Assembly: GCA_905250075.1 (NCBI GenBank)
Contig: CAJNOP010000302.1
Span: forward strand, 62,001 to 126,000
DNA from: Rotaria sp. Silwood1
Lineage: Eukaryota; Rotifera; Eurotatoria; Philodinida; Philodinidae
Reading direction: 5' to 3'
Length of the DNA stretch: 64,000 bases
Part shown: positions 22,444 to 35,436 of the stretch, in pieces
Numbering within the stretch: the stretch's first letter is position 1
Layout of the letters: the number at the start of each line of letters is the position of its first letter
Translations under genes and position numbers: made by a program
Notes under the pieces: generated by a model
Seen by the model: the letters and a program-made list of their open reading frames with translations, nothing else
What the model was told of the DNA's origin: nothing
The model's database searches: none

Positions 22444-24298
22444 ATTTTATAAGAATAATAAATAATTATAATAATAATATAGTTGAATTTTAAATTATAG
22501 TTTTATTTTAAGTTGAACTTAGAGAGTACAACAAATATTTATCAACATATATGACAGATTGGCGCGCTTATATTATTATAAGATTAAAATAATAATATTT
22601 TAATTTTGAATATATAAAAGAAAATCTTTTTTTTGAATTTTTCAAAACAAATCTAATTATTTGAAAACAAGAATTTATTGAAACTTGTTTTTAGCTATCT
22701 TTTCTTACTAAGCGTTGTATATCTGTGGTCTTCGAATAGTATCTGTTCATGTGCGAAGCTTTAGAAACGAACTAAAAATAAGATAAGTATAAAGTTACGG
22801 CTTTGCCTTATATAATAGACGTTCTTATAGCTTAAAAGGTCAGAATATATAAAAAATCCTTTCTTGAAACAAAAAACATTATTGCATAATTTGAGGTAAG
22901 AAAATTTCATGTCTTGTTTTATGAAATATAATTCTAACACAATAGAAAAACAAAAGCAAATATAACAAGAGAATAATAACGAAAAATAATATCAGAGTAG
23001 CATCTTTCATAATCATCAGAAAACATACGAAGAAGATTGATCAAAAGAAAAATTATAAATAATGAATATAGAAAAATAAATTGAAAAGGTAGCACAACTG
23101 ATTTTGTTTATCATCAAATATGAATTCTATTTATATTTAAAATCAACATTAAAATATTCTATTTTTTTTCTTTCATGATTTCCAATAGAATATTTCGATT
23201 TTAAATGAAAAACGAAGTGTTTCCTATCAAATAATTGATTGTATTTCAAACACAAACATTCTAATTACAAATATTTTGTAGAATTCATATCTTTACAGGA
23301 TTCAAATATGAAACACATCAATGCTGCTGTTGCTAATCACAGAGAGATTGTTTTATTTTATCACTTTTTAAGACACATTTCGTCACCCTCCTCTGTTACT
23401 TAATCTTCCATAAATGCGATAAGGAAGAATTTCATATAAGACTTTATTGATATGCAATCAACGTTCATCATGATATGTGGAGAAGGAGAGTCCAAAGTTT
23501 TACCCTTATACGTCACTACTTCTCTTAGATCGCGTTTCACACACACACACACAAAGAATAATTAGAGAAAAGCTTTCATTAATTTATAGAGACAATTAAA
23601 GTATCACTAACAATTATATTTCAGAGTACATCTATAGTATAAATTATTTAGCAACATCATCAATTTATATATATATATATATCTTTTAATAAATACTCTT
23701 CGTTAAGACACATTAACGAAACAGTTTTTATTTTTTATCAACAATATTCAAGCTTCCGTTTGTATTCGATATATGATGACAAGATAGATGCATTGCATCT
23801 TTCTGACTTGTCAAATTAAGTTTATTTTCAAAGATTGATATATTATAACATAACAATAAAATATAATGAACCACAATACATCTATAATATGAAAATTGCT
23901 CATTGATTAATTTATAGAATTTATGTCATTCTGAAACTCGATGTCTGTCAAATGTTCAATTTCTATTGAAATACAATTCTTCATTTAAAATACAAGTTAT
24001 TAATATTTTTAGATACATAACTAAAAGATATGCAAAAAGAAAAGGATAGGTCTATCAGTAAAAAAAACAAAATACGCAAAAATTTTATATTATTTTTTCC
24101 GAAATATCTTTTATATTTACGTGTATTCTAATCTGATCTTAGTCTTTAGAATGATGCAAATAGATAATTCATTACTAGTCATTATATTGAATATCTGTCA
24201 AAAACAAAAAAAAAAAAATTGCATAATGCAGGTGAAAAATTAATTGTGCGCATTAATCATAACAACATCATTTATTTACTCTTAGATAAAGTTTGAAA
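22444..24298. other. Intergenic DNA between divergently transcribed receptor genes
   Basis: The stretch is AT-rich, with a short CA run near 23540 and a (TA)n run near 23667-23682. The lectin receptor and the GPCR point away from each other, so both promoters should lie here, but no specific element can be picked out. Confidence 0.45.
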
Positions 24299-25368
24299 AT
24301 GGATGCATGGACAGCAGAAATTCGACGATGGCCAATGTTAATAATATTTATTTTTGGTGAAACAAGTAATCTTTTAAGTGTTTTTGTACTTGCACGATCA
24401 AAATTACGAAAAAATACATGTTCACTTTACTTGCTTGGTGCAAGTATTAGTAATACAATATGTATATTTGTTGGTTTACTTTATTTTGTTATAAGTAGTG
24501 GTTTTGAATATTCATTTGTATCAAAAACTCGTGGTTTATGTAAATTTTTACCATTTATATATTATTCAACATTATTTTTGGCTTCATGGTTTATTCTTCT
24601 TGCATGTATTGATCGATATTGTTCAACACATTTAAGAGCTAAAATACGTCAATTTAGTCATATAAATACAGCGAAATGGTTTATTATTTTTCTACCATGT
24701 ATTTCATTTATTTTACATATTCATATATTAATATATATAGATTGGATAAAAGTTGGTCTATGTAGTTTTATTGCATTTAATTATCTTCTTTTTTTCTATG
24801 CTTATTATGTTGCTATCTATGCATTTATGATACCTATACTTTATATTGTTTTTTCTGTTCTTACTATAAATAATGTTCGAAGAACAAAGAAAACTATGAT
24901 TCTTGTAATTAAAAGAAATGGAACAAATATTCGACCAAAAAAACGATTACAAACACTTGATGCTCAACTTCTTCGAATGCTTCTTGTACAGGTATATATT
25001 ATTAAAACAAATAAAATATGATAAATTTTTAACATCTTCTTTTTTTTTTTTATTGTCTCTTAATTATATAGGTCATATCATTTTTTATCTTAACTATGCC
25101 TCTTGCAGTATGGAATGTTTATCTAGGTATTAGTTATTATAGACCAAAATCAGCTGCAACAACTAGTTTAGAAGGTTTTTTATCAGTTAATTTTCGTCTT
25201 CTAACATTTATTAATCTTAGTTCTACATGTATTGTTTATGTTGTAACTTCTCGACTTTTTCGTGCGGAACTTTGGGCTCTTTTTCGATGTCAATGGTTTA
25301 AAAAGACAAACAAAAATGAACGACAATTTCGTGTATTCTTTATCTCGCAACGTATTGCTCCTGCTTAA
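24299..25368 (+). CDS. Rhodopsin-family G-protein-coupled receptor
   Basis: Two exons (24299-24991 and 25072-25368) joined by an 80-bp GT-AG intron encode 329 residues. Start ATG at 24299 gives MDAWTAEIRRWPMLIIF. Seven hydrophobic segments are visible, with TM1 opening WPMLIIFIFGETSNLLSVFV. TM3 ends in LACIDRYCS, carrying the DRY motif that couples class A receptors to G proteins. TM7 (NLSSTCIVYVVTSRLF) has a degenerate NPxxY. The conserved extracellular Cys before TM3 (GLCKF) is present. It resembles the many orphan class A receptors of bdelloids. Ligand unknown. Confidence 0.85.
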
Positions 25369-25586
25369 AAGAAAAAAAAGAAACGAATATTATTGAGAAC
25401 ACTAACTAACTAACTAATCAAATATGGCATATAGAAAAAGATGATCAAATTTCAATATAAACTAAATGAATTGATTTTGTATTGAAAATTATTCATAGAT
25501 GTTGTTGTATTCATATATAATATTTATCGAAAAATCTTTTCAATATATATTTATATAGAGTTTGTAATGTATCTTAAAATATTTTA

Positions 25587-25592
25587 AATAAA
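25587..25592 (+). terminator. Polyadenylation signal AATAAA
   Basis: A canonical hexamer lies about 220 bp after the GPCR stop codon in AT-rich 3' sequence. Confidence 0.35.
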
Positions 25593-25599
25593 ACTATTT

Positions 25600-27931
25600 T
25601 CTGTTATATATTGTTATTAATAAATTCCTTAAAAACAAAACATTACTTATTTTATTATCAAAATTCAAATAGGCTAATATTCACGTTTTAGAGATTTTTC
25701 TCTGCATAGACCTAATGGTTTGGATAAAACCCAATTGTCGAGTTTTAGCTTGAAAACTTCATTCAGATGAAAGTTTTCTTGAGATTATCTTATGCATAAA
25801 GTTACAGAAACTTTCCATCGAGTGTCTTTGAGATATATATTTTTCAAACTTCGAACAGTTTGTCATTGATACCGTGTAAAGTATACTGATTTTAGAGATA
25901 TGCGATCGAAAATTTCTGATATTTTCTGTATAAACTGGTCTCACCAAGATCTTTATTTGGACTAAATTTTCACGCCAAAATTCTACAATAGAGTTCTATC
26001 GAACAAATACAGGAAAAATTCACTTAAATATCAACATCTCGGTTAAATTTTAACATCAACATGAACTGCTCGGAAGTTATTCTAGTTTATCGATCTCCTA
26101 CAACTAGATATTATATAGATTCAAAAACTTTTAATCATCATCTTGGAATCATTCCTTGCAAAATTCGATAGTCAGTTTTTTTCCGAAGGGAACTACAACA
26201 AAGAAATGAGATCATATCCAATGGCACAAAAAGATAAGTAAATCAAGTGATTCAGAATTTTACTTGATGCTTACCCAAGCAGACAAACATTTCAACAACG
26301 CGTTTAAACGCATAAAAAAGGGCTTAAAATCCACAAAAAGCGGACGTGTTTGGCTGACAATCGGGAACCGCGATTGTCAGCCAAACATGTCCACTTTTTG
26401 TGGATTTTAAGCCTTTTGTTGTGTGCATTTAAACGCGTTTTTGAAAATGTTTGTCTTCTTGGGTATCTGCTAAATTATGACTTTTAAGAAAAAATTTTTC
26501 TAGTCATACAAGAATATGTTCGAATAAATTTCCTTGCAATGAAACATCTTTGAACGTTTTGTAAAGATGATAGATTTTAAAATCATTCTATTCGACTTCT
26601 GAAAATTATAAATTGTTCACTATTATCAAGTCATTGAGAATATACCCAATCCTCTTTAATTCTTGTACAGATATCAGTTTTGCTGTAGTTTTTTTATTTC
26701 TGAAGAATTAAATCTAACATATTTCCATTGACAATATGCTCATTCTATTGATGACAATATGAAATTAAAGCACTTCATACTTTTTTTTTTTCTTTATATT
26801 CATACACAAAAAAACACAAAAACGTAGAAAACATGAAACAACAAAATGAATAGTGCAATATAGGAATAAGAATAGACAAGCAAAAGAAATGTTTGTACAA
26901 TAAAGCAAACAGCAACAGAAAGAACAAATCAAAAAAAAAAAAAGGAAAAAAAGACGGTTGGTCATGATTCACTCGAGACATTGACCTAAAACATAAAAGT
27001 AAAACAAACAAAAACCGAGATATACTAAAAAATATTCGATAGATAAATTTTTTTTTTGTATTTTTTTAATCTTATATATAATTCTTTCTCTAAAATATTT
27101 GACACTTACTGTTTTTCTATTCTTTTTTTTTTCTTTTTTACAAATAACGATAAGTGTCGTTTTGAATCATGCTCGTCTGTTTTCTCAAAAGGGACCATTC
27201 ATTTTCTTTTTATTATATTGCCAACTTTTCATTGTTCGATAATGATCATTCATATTATCATATTAAATAAATTATACTATTTATTCATTATTTAGAAAAT
27301 TTTTCTATCTGTATACATATTATTGTAAATAATTAAATACTATGTTATTCGAAATATTTGGGATAAAAATAAATAAAAAAAAAAAATAACAGAACAAAAA
27401 CTTCAAAAAGCATGCAATGGCATATCGGAATGAGAATAGATCTCAAATTAATTACGAATATAATGTAAATATATGTATATAAAAAAAAAAAACTTATATA
27501 TATGTATATATAAACAATCATATATTCCAATGGGTGAAAAAAAAAAGAAAGAAACTTAAAAAAACGAAAACAGACTATTTGACTTTGCCAATTAAGAAAC
27601 AACAAAATGATGATGAGTAAAACAAAAAAACGAAACATATTTGATTGTTAAACTATATCATGACTAGAGAATATATCTTTGATAAAATCATTGCACTTAA
27701 TTTTATATAGCAGACATTATAGGGGATTTCAAAAAAAACGTAAAAAACACACACACGCACACATAACGTAGAGAGAAAAAAAAAGATGTTTAAAAATAAA
27801 TTTTAACACAAAATAAAACGAAAAAAAAAAATAACTAATTGAACAGCTTACCAGATCGCATAATTGGTTCTTTCAGAAATATCAAAAAGACGGGATTTTT
27901 GGATTTTTATTCATGTTTTTTTTGTTTTCTT
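25600..27931. other. Intergenic DNA and probable 3' UTR of the CPSF6 gene
   Basis: It holds one palindromic MITE (26274-26463). The rest, especially 26760-27840, is A- and T-run rich. Long hydrophobic open frames there come from poly-T/poly-A tracts and are not genes. The part next to 27932 is likely the 3' UTR of the minus-strand CPSF6 gene. Confidence 0.45.
26274..26463. mobile_element. Near-perfect palindromic MITE with TA target duplication
   Basis: The whole 190-bp segment is an inverted repeat. CCCAAGCAGACAAACATTTC at the left pairs with AAATGTTTGTCTTCTTGGG at the right, and the centre pairs GGCTGACAATCG with CGATTGTCAGCC. TA flanks both sides (26272-26273, 26464-26465). TA duplication suggests mobilisation by a Tc1/mariner-type transposase. 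Non-coding. Confidence 0.75.
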
Positions 27932-30162
27932 TCAACGTCGTCGATGTTCACGACTATATTTGCCATCATAATCCTCACTACGTCGATATTCATTACGATC
28001 ACGTGGACTACGTGAACGATGACGATGTTTCTTACGTGATGATTCACGTGGTGATCCTGATCGACTTCGATGACGTGCTCTATATAGAAAAAAAGGTCTT
28101 CAAAAGAAAAAAAAAATTTAATTTTTTTCATCTTACCGTTGTCCATATGATTTATCTTCAATACCTTTAAGTGTATCTTGTAAAGAACTGATTAAAATTT
28201 TACAACGATCATCATTCGCAATTTTTGATTGTTTTATAAGTGATACTGCTGTTACTAATGTTTCAATAGCCGTACCAAATTCACCTAATTTATTAAAAAG
28301 AACATAACTATTAGTACAATTTCAATACAATTAAAAAGTAAAATATAACGTAGTTGTTCATACGAAATGTTATTGATCGTATATCAACAACATTTATGAT
28401 ATTGTTAAATCTTCTATCATGATTTTTTTCCTATTCTTCTAATTATCACTTTTGACAAATTTTTAATCTTTCCTACATTGTATAAAATAATCATAATAAT
28501 TCTGTCGCTGATTAGTGTTTATGAAAGTAGATACGACTTTGTACTTTTATATATTTAATATTCCTGTTTGATAGTGTTTAATAAAGAAAACTAAATGTCT
28601 ATACAAACCGGCAGATGCATCTTGAACAGCTCGAGCAATTGCACTACTTGATACTGTTTTATTACGATCCATTATTTCTTGAAATTCTGCTTCACTAATA
28701 GGTACCATATTTGATGGATCAGAACGAGTATCAACACTACGATAATATGGATCAGGATGTGGTTGACCGGGATGTGGAACACCATGTGGAGGCTAGAATT
28801 GAAAATTAGTATTAATAAAAAAACAAGACAAACTTACGCCTTGACCAGGTTGACCTGGATAATAACCAGGTGGATGTTGACCAGGCATAACAGTTACTGA
28901 ATTCGAAGATCCTGGAACACCTATAAAATATATAAAAACAAATCATGAAAGATTTTTCTATGACGTATGAATTTATACCTGGTCCGCCAGGTGCCAATGA
29001 TTGACGAACAAGAGGTGGTCCATTAGTGCCTGGTGGAACACCAGGTCGTTGCATAATAAGTACAGGTTGTTGTTGATGAACACCGGGTGGAGGTGGACCA
29101 GGCATTCGGCCAAGAACCATTGGACCACCAGGTACATGACCACGTGGACCAAGAGTTAATTGCATTTGTTGACGAGGCATACCATGTGGTGCTCCGGATA
29201 AAATAACAGGTCCTTGAGGTGGAAAACGATATTGCCCATCCATAGGACCAGCACGAGGCATTGGAAGTGGAAGACCAATTGGTGGACGCATCATAGGATG
29301 AACTAAAGAAATAGTTTAGATAATATTTTTTTTAAATTATTTGTGAAGACTTACGAGGTGGTGCAGTCATTTGTGGCATAGGTTCCATTGGTGCATCTTT
29401 ACGAGTAACACCTTCAAAAAAACTTAATGATTGTTTATTACCAGGTAAAACTGTTGGATTTTGACCATGTATTTCTCGTTTAGGCATTTTTTCTGATATA
29501 ATTCGAGAAGATGCTTCAGAACCAACAGTAACAACAGCAAAACTATTTAAAAAATAAAATAATTGATTAGATATATTATGAAAAATATATATAAACCCTT
29601 TCGATTGACCATTAACACGATTTTCATGAAATTTAACTTCTAATAAATCATTTATACCTAAATCATGAATAGCATCAGCTAAATCAGCATCTGTTGTCCA
29701 CTAAAATGTAATAAATTATATATATATATATATATCAATCATTTTTATTACATACCCAAGTTAATTGACCAACATAGAGTGATACACGTTTTCCACTATA
29801 ACCACTTGATGGTGTATTTCTACCCGTTGTCGATCCATTTGAATGATCAAGTTTCGTATTATGTTGATTGACTGTATTTGTTATATCAGTAAAATCTGTA
29901 ACGGATGATTGTGTTGTAATAACATCATCATATAAATCTGCATCGTGTGCTATATGTTCATCATGAGCCATATAATCATCGCCCGTTCCCTATATGAAGA
30001 AAAACAAAAGTCAATTTTCTTTGTTTTTTTTTTATAAAAGAAAGTAAAGAAGTTTCCTACTGTTTCAAGTTCATTTTCAACAACATCAGCATATAGATCA
30101 ATTTCTGTATCACCACTGACACCACCACTATTACCAGAAATTGCTACTTCGGTTTCAGTCAT
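27932..30162 (-). CDS. CPSF6: Cleavage and polyadenylation specificity factor subunit 6
   Basis: Nine exons (30061-30162, 29756-29989, 29597-29700, 29355-29542, 28979-29302, 28838-28920, 28609-28792, 28137-28284, 27932-28079) join in phase to 504 codons. An acidic N-terminus precedes an RRM with [20 protein letters not shown] and [20 protein letters not shown], closely following CPSF6 (WWTTDEDL, ENRANGQSKGFA). A Pro/Gly-rich middle follows. The diagnostic [20 protein letters not shown] and [15 protein letters not shown] block comes next, then an Arg/Ser-rich C-terminus ([20 protein letters not shown]). CPSF6 is the large subunit of mammalian cleavage factor I: it binds UGUA-bound CPSF5 and sets poly(A) site choice in the nucleus. 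Paralogue CPSF7 is the alternative, but the sequence fits CPSF6 better. Confidence 0.93.
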
Positions 30163-31472
30163 GAATTTATATATTTTTTTTTAACAAGAGAAATTTAAAA
30201 AAAAAATCTGTAAGATAGAAATGAATTTTATGGATGAATGATAATAATACGGAAATAAAACGAAGGTTATTGTCGTTTGTCTATTGTTTTGCCTTTCTTT
30301 AAAAATTGTCATTTAAATTGAAAGTTGACCTCTAACATTTCGTTTTTATTGTTGAAAAAAATATTTTTTAATCTAGTTTGATATAATTCTTTTGAAATAA
30401 AGAAAAATTTTGAAAAAAATAAATATACATTTAAATTATCAGATTATTAAAATTTGATAGATGTCGCTATATGTTGATGAATTTCACTGTCGTAAAAATT
30501 CATTTTTTTTTAATAATGATCATTTAATTTAGACGAGACGTATACGATTCATATACGATTTAATAGAAAATTTAATCTTGATCAAAACGATATGAATGGA
30601 CTTAAGTTAAAACCATAATTGTGTTATGAAAGTTTTTCTATATCTTCCATCCACGATTCTTTGTCTTTACTGTTAGACTTAGAATGGAAATGATGTTTTT
30701 AGCATTAGTAACTGTCATGAGAACAGAAATGGCAGATAAGAGTTTTGAGAATACGTATCCGTTGTCATAAGGCAATAACAGATCACCAAGAAATTGTAAA
30801 AGAAATTTTCAAATATATCGAGAATAAATCAAACGGAGAAAAAACACAAACTTATAAAATTCTCATGAATTATGAGCTATGTTGGATTGATCAGGGTACA
30901 ATGTTCGATAGAGCTTGGTCTACATGTCAAGAACAACTAGTTCTTAGCTTTTCCAAGTCGAAAGAAATCAAAAACAAAGAAGGGGTCGTTTTCTGAAAAA
31001 AAAAAGATGATTGTTTTCAGTAATTGCACAATTTTCTATTCTATTTTTTTTGTTGAATTTCTGCGACTTATTTTTTCAAAGTTCGCGTCAAAAATTGCGG
31101 AAAAAAAGAAACAAGATTAAATTGAATCTGATTCAAAACTTCTGTTGATGGTGGCGAACTAATTTTTATTTCATTCAAGGCGGAATTTGAAATAAATCAG
31201 TTGCAGTAGTTCAAGAAAAGAAAAACAGAATAGAAAACTTCGTAATCAGTGAAATAATGATGTCTTTTGTTTCAAAAAAAAAAAACCACCGGTTCTTAGT
31301 GTTTGATCTTTTCCAAGGTGGGAAATCTATTCGCAAAAGATAAAAACTAGTTTTTCTTGATGAGTATAGATCAAGTTCTATTAAACCATGTGTAAAAGAG
31401 GGAAACAAAATACCTCACTTGAATGTCGCGTTGCGGTTACCTTAGCTATGTATCAAACTGCTATCCACACCT
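30163..31472. other. Intergenic DNA
   Basis: The stretch separates the 5' end of CPSF6 from the 3' end of the beta-helix pseudogene. An open frame at 30745-30996 (+) has ordinary amino-acid composition (TYKILMNYELCWIDQG), but I do not recognise it and found no splice partners. The rest shows no structure. Confidence 0.4.
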
Positions 31473-33007
31473 TTATAAAAAATGAGGGCCGTAAACTTGA
31501 ACATCAGTTTTTGTTGCCATTGCAGGTGGAGGAAAATATAAATCCAAGCCTGATGGCAACAAATCAATTAAATCACGTAAATCTTCGCAGCAAGAATTTG
31601 TAGTGTCATAATAATCCGGATTAATTGTAAACTTATTATTAATGAAGGTATTGTTGTGTGCACAAATATTTAGACTATTGCAGACTGAAATCAGAGATAT
31701 TGAACTATTTGTTGCTATATAATTTTCTCTGATATATTCATTAGTTGCGTTGGTACCCTCAACTAAACCTTCAGTGTAGGGTCTCAATAGAAAGGTTAAT
31801 GATTGTATAACAACGTCGTAGAATATTCTATTCAATTGACGTGGATTTGTTGAGAAAGAGATGATTTCTTTTTATTTTACTATATCCTTATTGCAATTGA
31901 TATGGACATTTTGAAGGAGTTTCACATCTTGTGTCGCGACACTTTCATGCCAATACATGAATGTTTCAAATAGTACTGTTGGTCCACTTGTTCCAATTAA
32001 CAATGAATTTGTTATATGAACATGCCGTATTTTTAATAGGACATCACATGCTCGATTGTTTGTAAATACGAATATTCGTGTATCAGGATCATGGACTGAC
32101 AATGGAGCTACTGTTCGTCTTGTATAGACAGTGAACGGTTGTTGACTACTACCGAATTCCAAACATATATCAACTCCAACATTAAGTACATCAGGCTAAT
32201 TAAACTCTTGAAAAATTCATGAGATTGAGCTGATGATACGAATTACTTTGAAATATCTGAAAAATGCGTGCAATCTACGGGTGTACTCATCCAACGTCCA
32301 ACACGCGGCATAACATGATAATTAGTTATATTCAAACGTTTAGCTCGCAGTGTAACTAAACTCATATGCCAAGCTGTATAAATCGCTATGGATTGAATAT
32401 TAAAATCTGTAACATTTTAAGGAATGTGCAATATGCTGTTTGAAATTAAACTAGTATATATATTTGCAGGCGATTCTTGATAGATTTCATAGGTGTTTAG
32501 ACCAAAGGCAGGTCTCACCATTGCTGAATTATATCGAAGAATAGCATGAACTTGTCGACCAACATCAGCTCTATGTGGTGATACCACTTGAACATCGAGA
32601 TAACTTGTGCTCACACTCACTACATAACCAGCAGTGAATGGAAGAGGATCGAAATCGATGGCTAATACAGTGATTGTCAGTTCTTGACAGTTTAAAGGTT
32701 GGAACATTGCTGCTAATTTATTACCAAGTAAAAGTGTTTGTTGCACTCCTTGACCTATGATTGTCAATTTAATCGCGCTGTATATTCCAATAGTTGATTT
32801 GAAATTATACGTACCAGATTGAAACACAACGACATTATTTGGACCGGCTTCAATAGCTTTATTAATGGCTGCTTGAATTGCAGATGTATCATCGATATTA
32901 TCATTCGGAAAAGCACTGTATGTGGAAACAGAAAATATTGCTCCTAAGATGTACGAGCGTTGAGTAAATATCATTATAAAGATGAACCATTCGGAGGCAA
33001 ATTTCAT
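31473..33007 (-). pseudogene. Pectin-lyase-fold (parallel beta-helix) secreted enzyme pseudogene
   Basis: It starts MKFASEWFIFIMIFTQRSYI, a likely signal peptide. Then come the beta-helix opening TSAIQAAINKAIEAGPNNVV and VVFQSGTYNFKSTIGIY. TAA at 32417-32419 follows ILHIP, where CAA would continue the frame. Beyond it the same frame reads FNIQSIAIYTAWHMSLV and GRWMSTPVDCTHFSD. The next block (DVLNVGVDICLEFGSSQQPF, then LLKIRHVHITNSLLIGTSGP) is in another frame with no in-phase splice. A third block (RIFYDVVIQSLTFLLRPYTE) lies past a TAA at 31872-31874. At least one expected segment between THFSD and DVLNVGV is missing. The family acts on polysaccharides, and such genes in bdelloids are often bacterial or fungal in origin (inference here). 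Confidence 0.7.
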
Positions 33008-35436
33008 CTTGATAATTAAAAAGAGGATTGTGACACTGGAAAGAGAAGATTTGATATGATCCGATAAAATGCACTCATATAAGTGACGATTATTTAGAAT
33101 GAGGGATACTCACGGCTTTTTATTAGGAGTATGAAAATTATTTTCTCATGTTATGAATAATTGTTTTACGCGAGGAGAAAAATTAAATAGTAGTATGTGT
33201 CTGAACTCAGATAATATAGATGACTTCTTCACAGTCTTTCACAATCATCACTACTTCAATTCGGGGCCATGAAGATGCACCACAATTCTATTCAATCTCA
33301 TGATGGTCTACAATTCTAAAAATTCAGCTTTTCCTCTTTTTTATGCAACGAGTCACTTGTCTGTTATTCTAGCCATACCGATAAAACAGTATCCCATAGT
33401 TTAAAAAGTAGTGTTCGACTGAATCTCTAAAGATGATATCAAGTTCAAATCGAGTAGACAGATAAAGAAACAATTTTACATATAAGAAATTTGCAACAAT
33501 CAAAAAAAAGCTTATTCAGATTTAATATTTTTATGCTGATATTAAAGATAAAATAAGATCAATAGACTTTTCGGATAAATGTGAGAACTCTTTTATTAGA
33601 GACTTTGCTTTAGATTGACTTTAATTCTGATAAAGTAGAAAGACATGGTTTGTTGTCGACTTTTGTTTTTTATCTATATCAATATAACAAGACTCTCAAG
33701 ATAAGAATAAAGCAGATAAGAGCCTACAAAAATTCATCTAATATTAGCGATGATAAATCTGTACAATCAAATATTTTTGAGTATCGCGCTTTATAGCGTT
33801 GTTTAATAGTCAACGAAAATTATTGATTGATACATAAAGCAGCTCAACAAGATAAATAGGATCTTAACGATAATACAAAAATAATTTAGAATAACGTGCA
33901 ACTAAAACAAAATACTGATGTCTATTAGGAAGTTCACAGAGCAATTTTTCTGTGAATTCTTCGATAGTTTTAAATGAACTTTATTAGCACTATTGATTAT
34001 ACATCATTAGGCAATGTTTAACGATAGATTTCAGACACTTTTGTCATAAGAGATAATGATGGAGTAGATAATGAACGCGAGTACCTCGGTTTTGCAACTA
34101 ATAACAGTAGATGATTGATCTGGTCTGGTTTTTGTTCGAGTTTTTGACAATGAAACCTGTTTTACTTATATCAATGACGAGTTCTATGAAGACATATGAA
34201 TTAGAATATTTCTATTAAGTGAATTTATCGAAATACATCTCATATATTCGATCAAATCAGTTTGATTTTCAGCTGTATTATACAAACAAAATGTAATTAC
34301 TGTTCGTCATTAAAACTTATTAAGAGACGCAAAGTACATTTATATTTGATTCAGAATTTCTATGTCGCACGTACATTTCAATAGTGTAGAAAGTTGATAT
34401 AGAATTTGTACTCCTATGAAATTTTAAGCCCATCGATAGATGTCAAAAGAGAGAAAAATCAATAAAAACAGATAATCAAGAAAAAGCTTTTAATACAATC
34501 CTGACTGAATAAAAATATTAAATACGATGGAGCTACTTGAACTATTTTAGAAGCCCGAAAGAGAAAAAGAGAAAACTTCGTACTTCACTGTATTTCAACG
34601 GTATGGCAAAACTATCTTCTAGAGCTTCTTGACTGTTTCAATTCTACTATTAATGTGTATGTGTATGTCTCGCGAGACTTGAATATCAGTGAAGTATGAT
34701 GAAGTATTTCGACTCTAGTATCAGACAGATTTATCAAAAATGAGCTCAAACCAATATGTTCCCAACATATCTTAATATTCGATTCTTCATAGCTAAGAAG
34801 TTACAAAAGATAGCTTTGGGTTACGTTCGAAGGACAGTGAAATAAGAAATTTTCGCTTTTGTCTGCTTGAAGGAATCTCATCATCTAAATAACAGACTAA
34901 AAGCCATGGTGAATATCTGAAAATCTGCTAAGCCGTGACAAACATATCGAAATCTTCATCAGTAAGTTAAAAGAATATCAGTATGTTTGTCGCGATTTTT
35001 GGGAGCAAACTGCAGAAAACAGAAGCCTTGTATAATTTTTGTAGTGATTTCAAGTTAGGTATGACTAATCGAGAGCTTGATTTGACTGTTACAAAATGAA
35101 AATGGTGTTGTCAACTATTGCTTGCCTTAGATACAATTCAATTATTTCGATTAAATTGATCATCAAATAATAAATTCCATTCACAATAATACGTACATGT
35201 AAAAGGTATGAAGCGACTAGCTACGAATAAAACTAAAAAAAGTAAAGAAATCTGCAATTGTTATCGGTACATTTTCACTATCGGCTATTACTTTGTCCAA
35301 ACAAGTAATTGCACAAGCAGCAAATATTTATCACACAAAAGAAGAATAAACTCTTTGAAACGAGAACAAGCCCATCAAACACGCTTTATATTCAACATAT
35401 ATTTAAACATTCTAAACATTTCAAAAACTTTCATTG
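33008..35436. other. Intergenic DNA, nothing recognised
   Basis: No exon-like frame, RNA gene or clear repeat was found. A frame at 35208-35501 runs into the F-box exon in a different phase and is not supported. Confidence 0.45.

Noticed and set aside
26765-27638. Several hydrophobic open frames
   Set aside because: They arise from poly-T/poly-A tracts (Phe/Lys-rich translations), occur in overlapping frames and have no plausible start context or partner exons.
27907-28170. Two overlapping His/Val/Asp-rich frames at the end of CPSF6
   Set aside because: They are shadows of the Arg/Ser-rich last CPSF6 exon in other frames. The RS frame ends in TGA at 27932-27934 and is in phase with exon 8.
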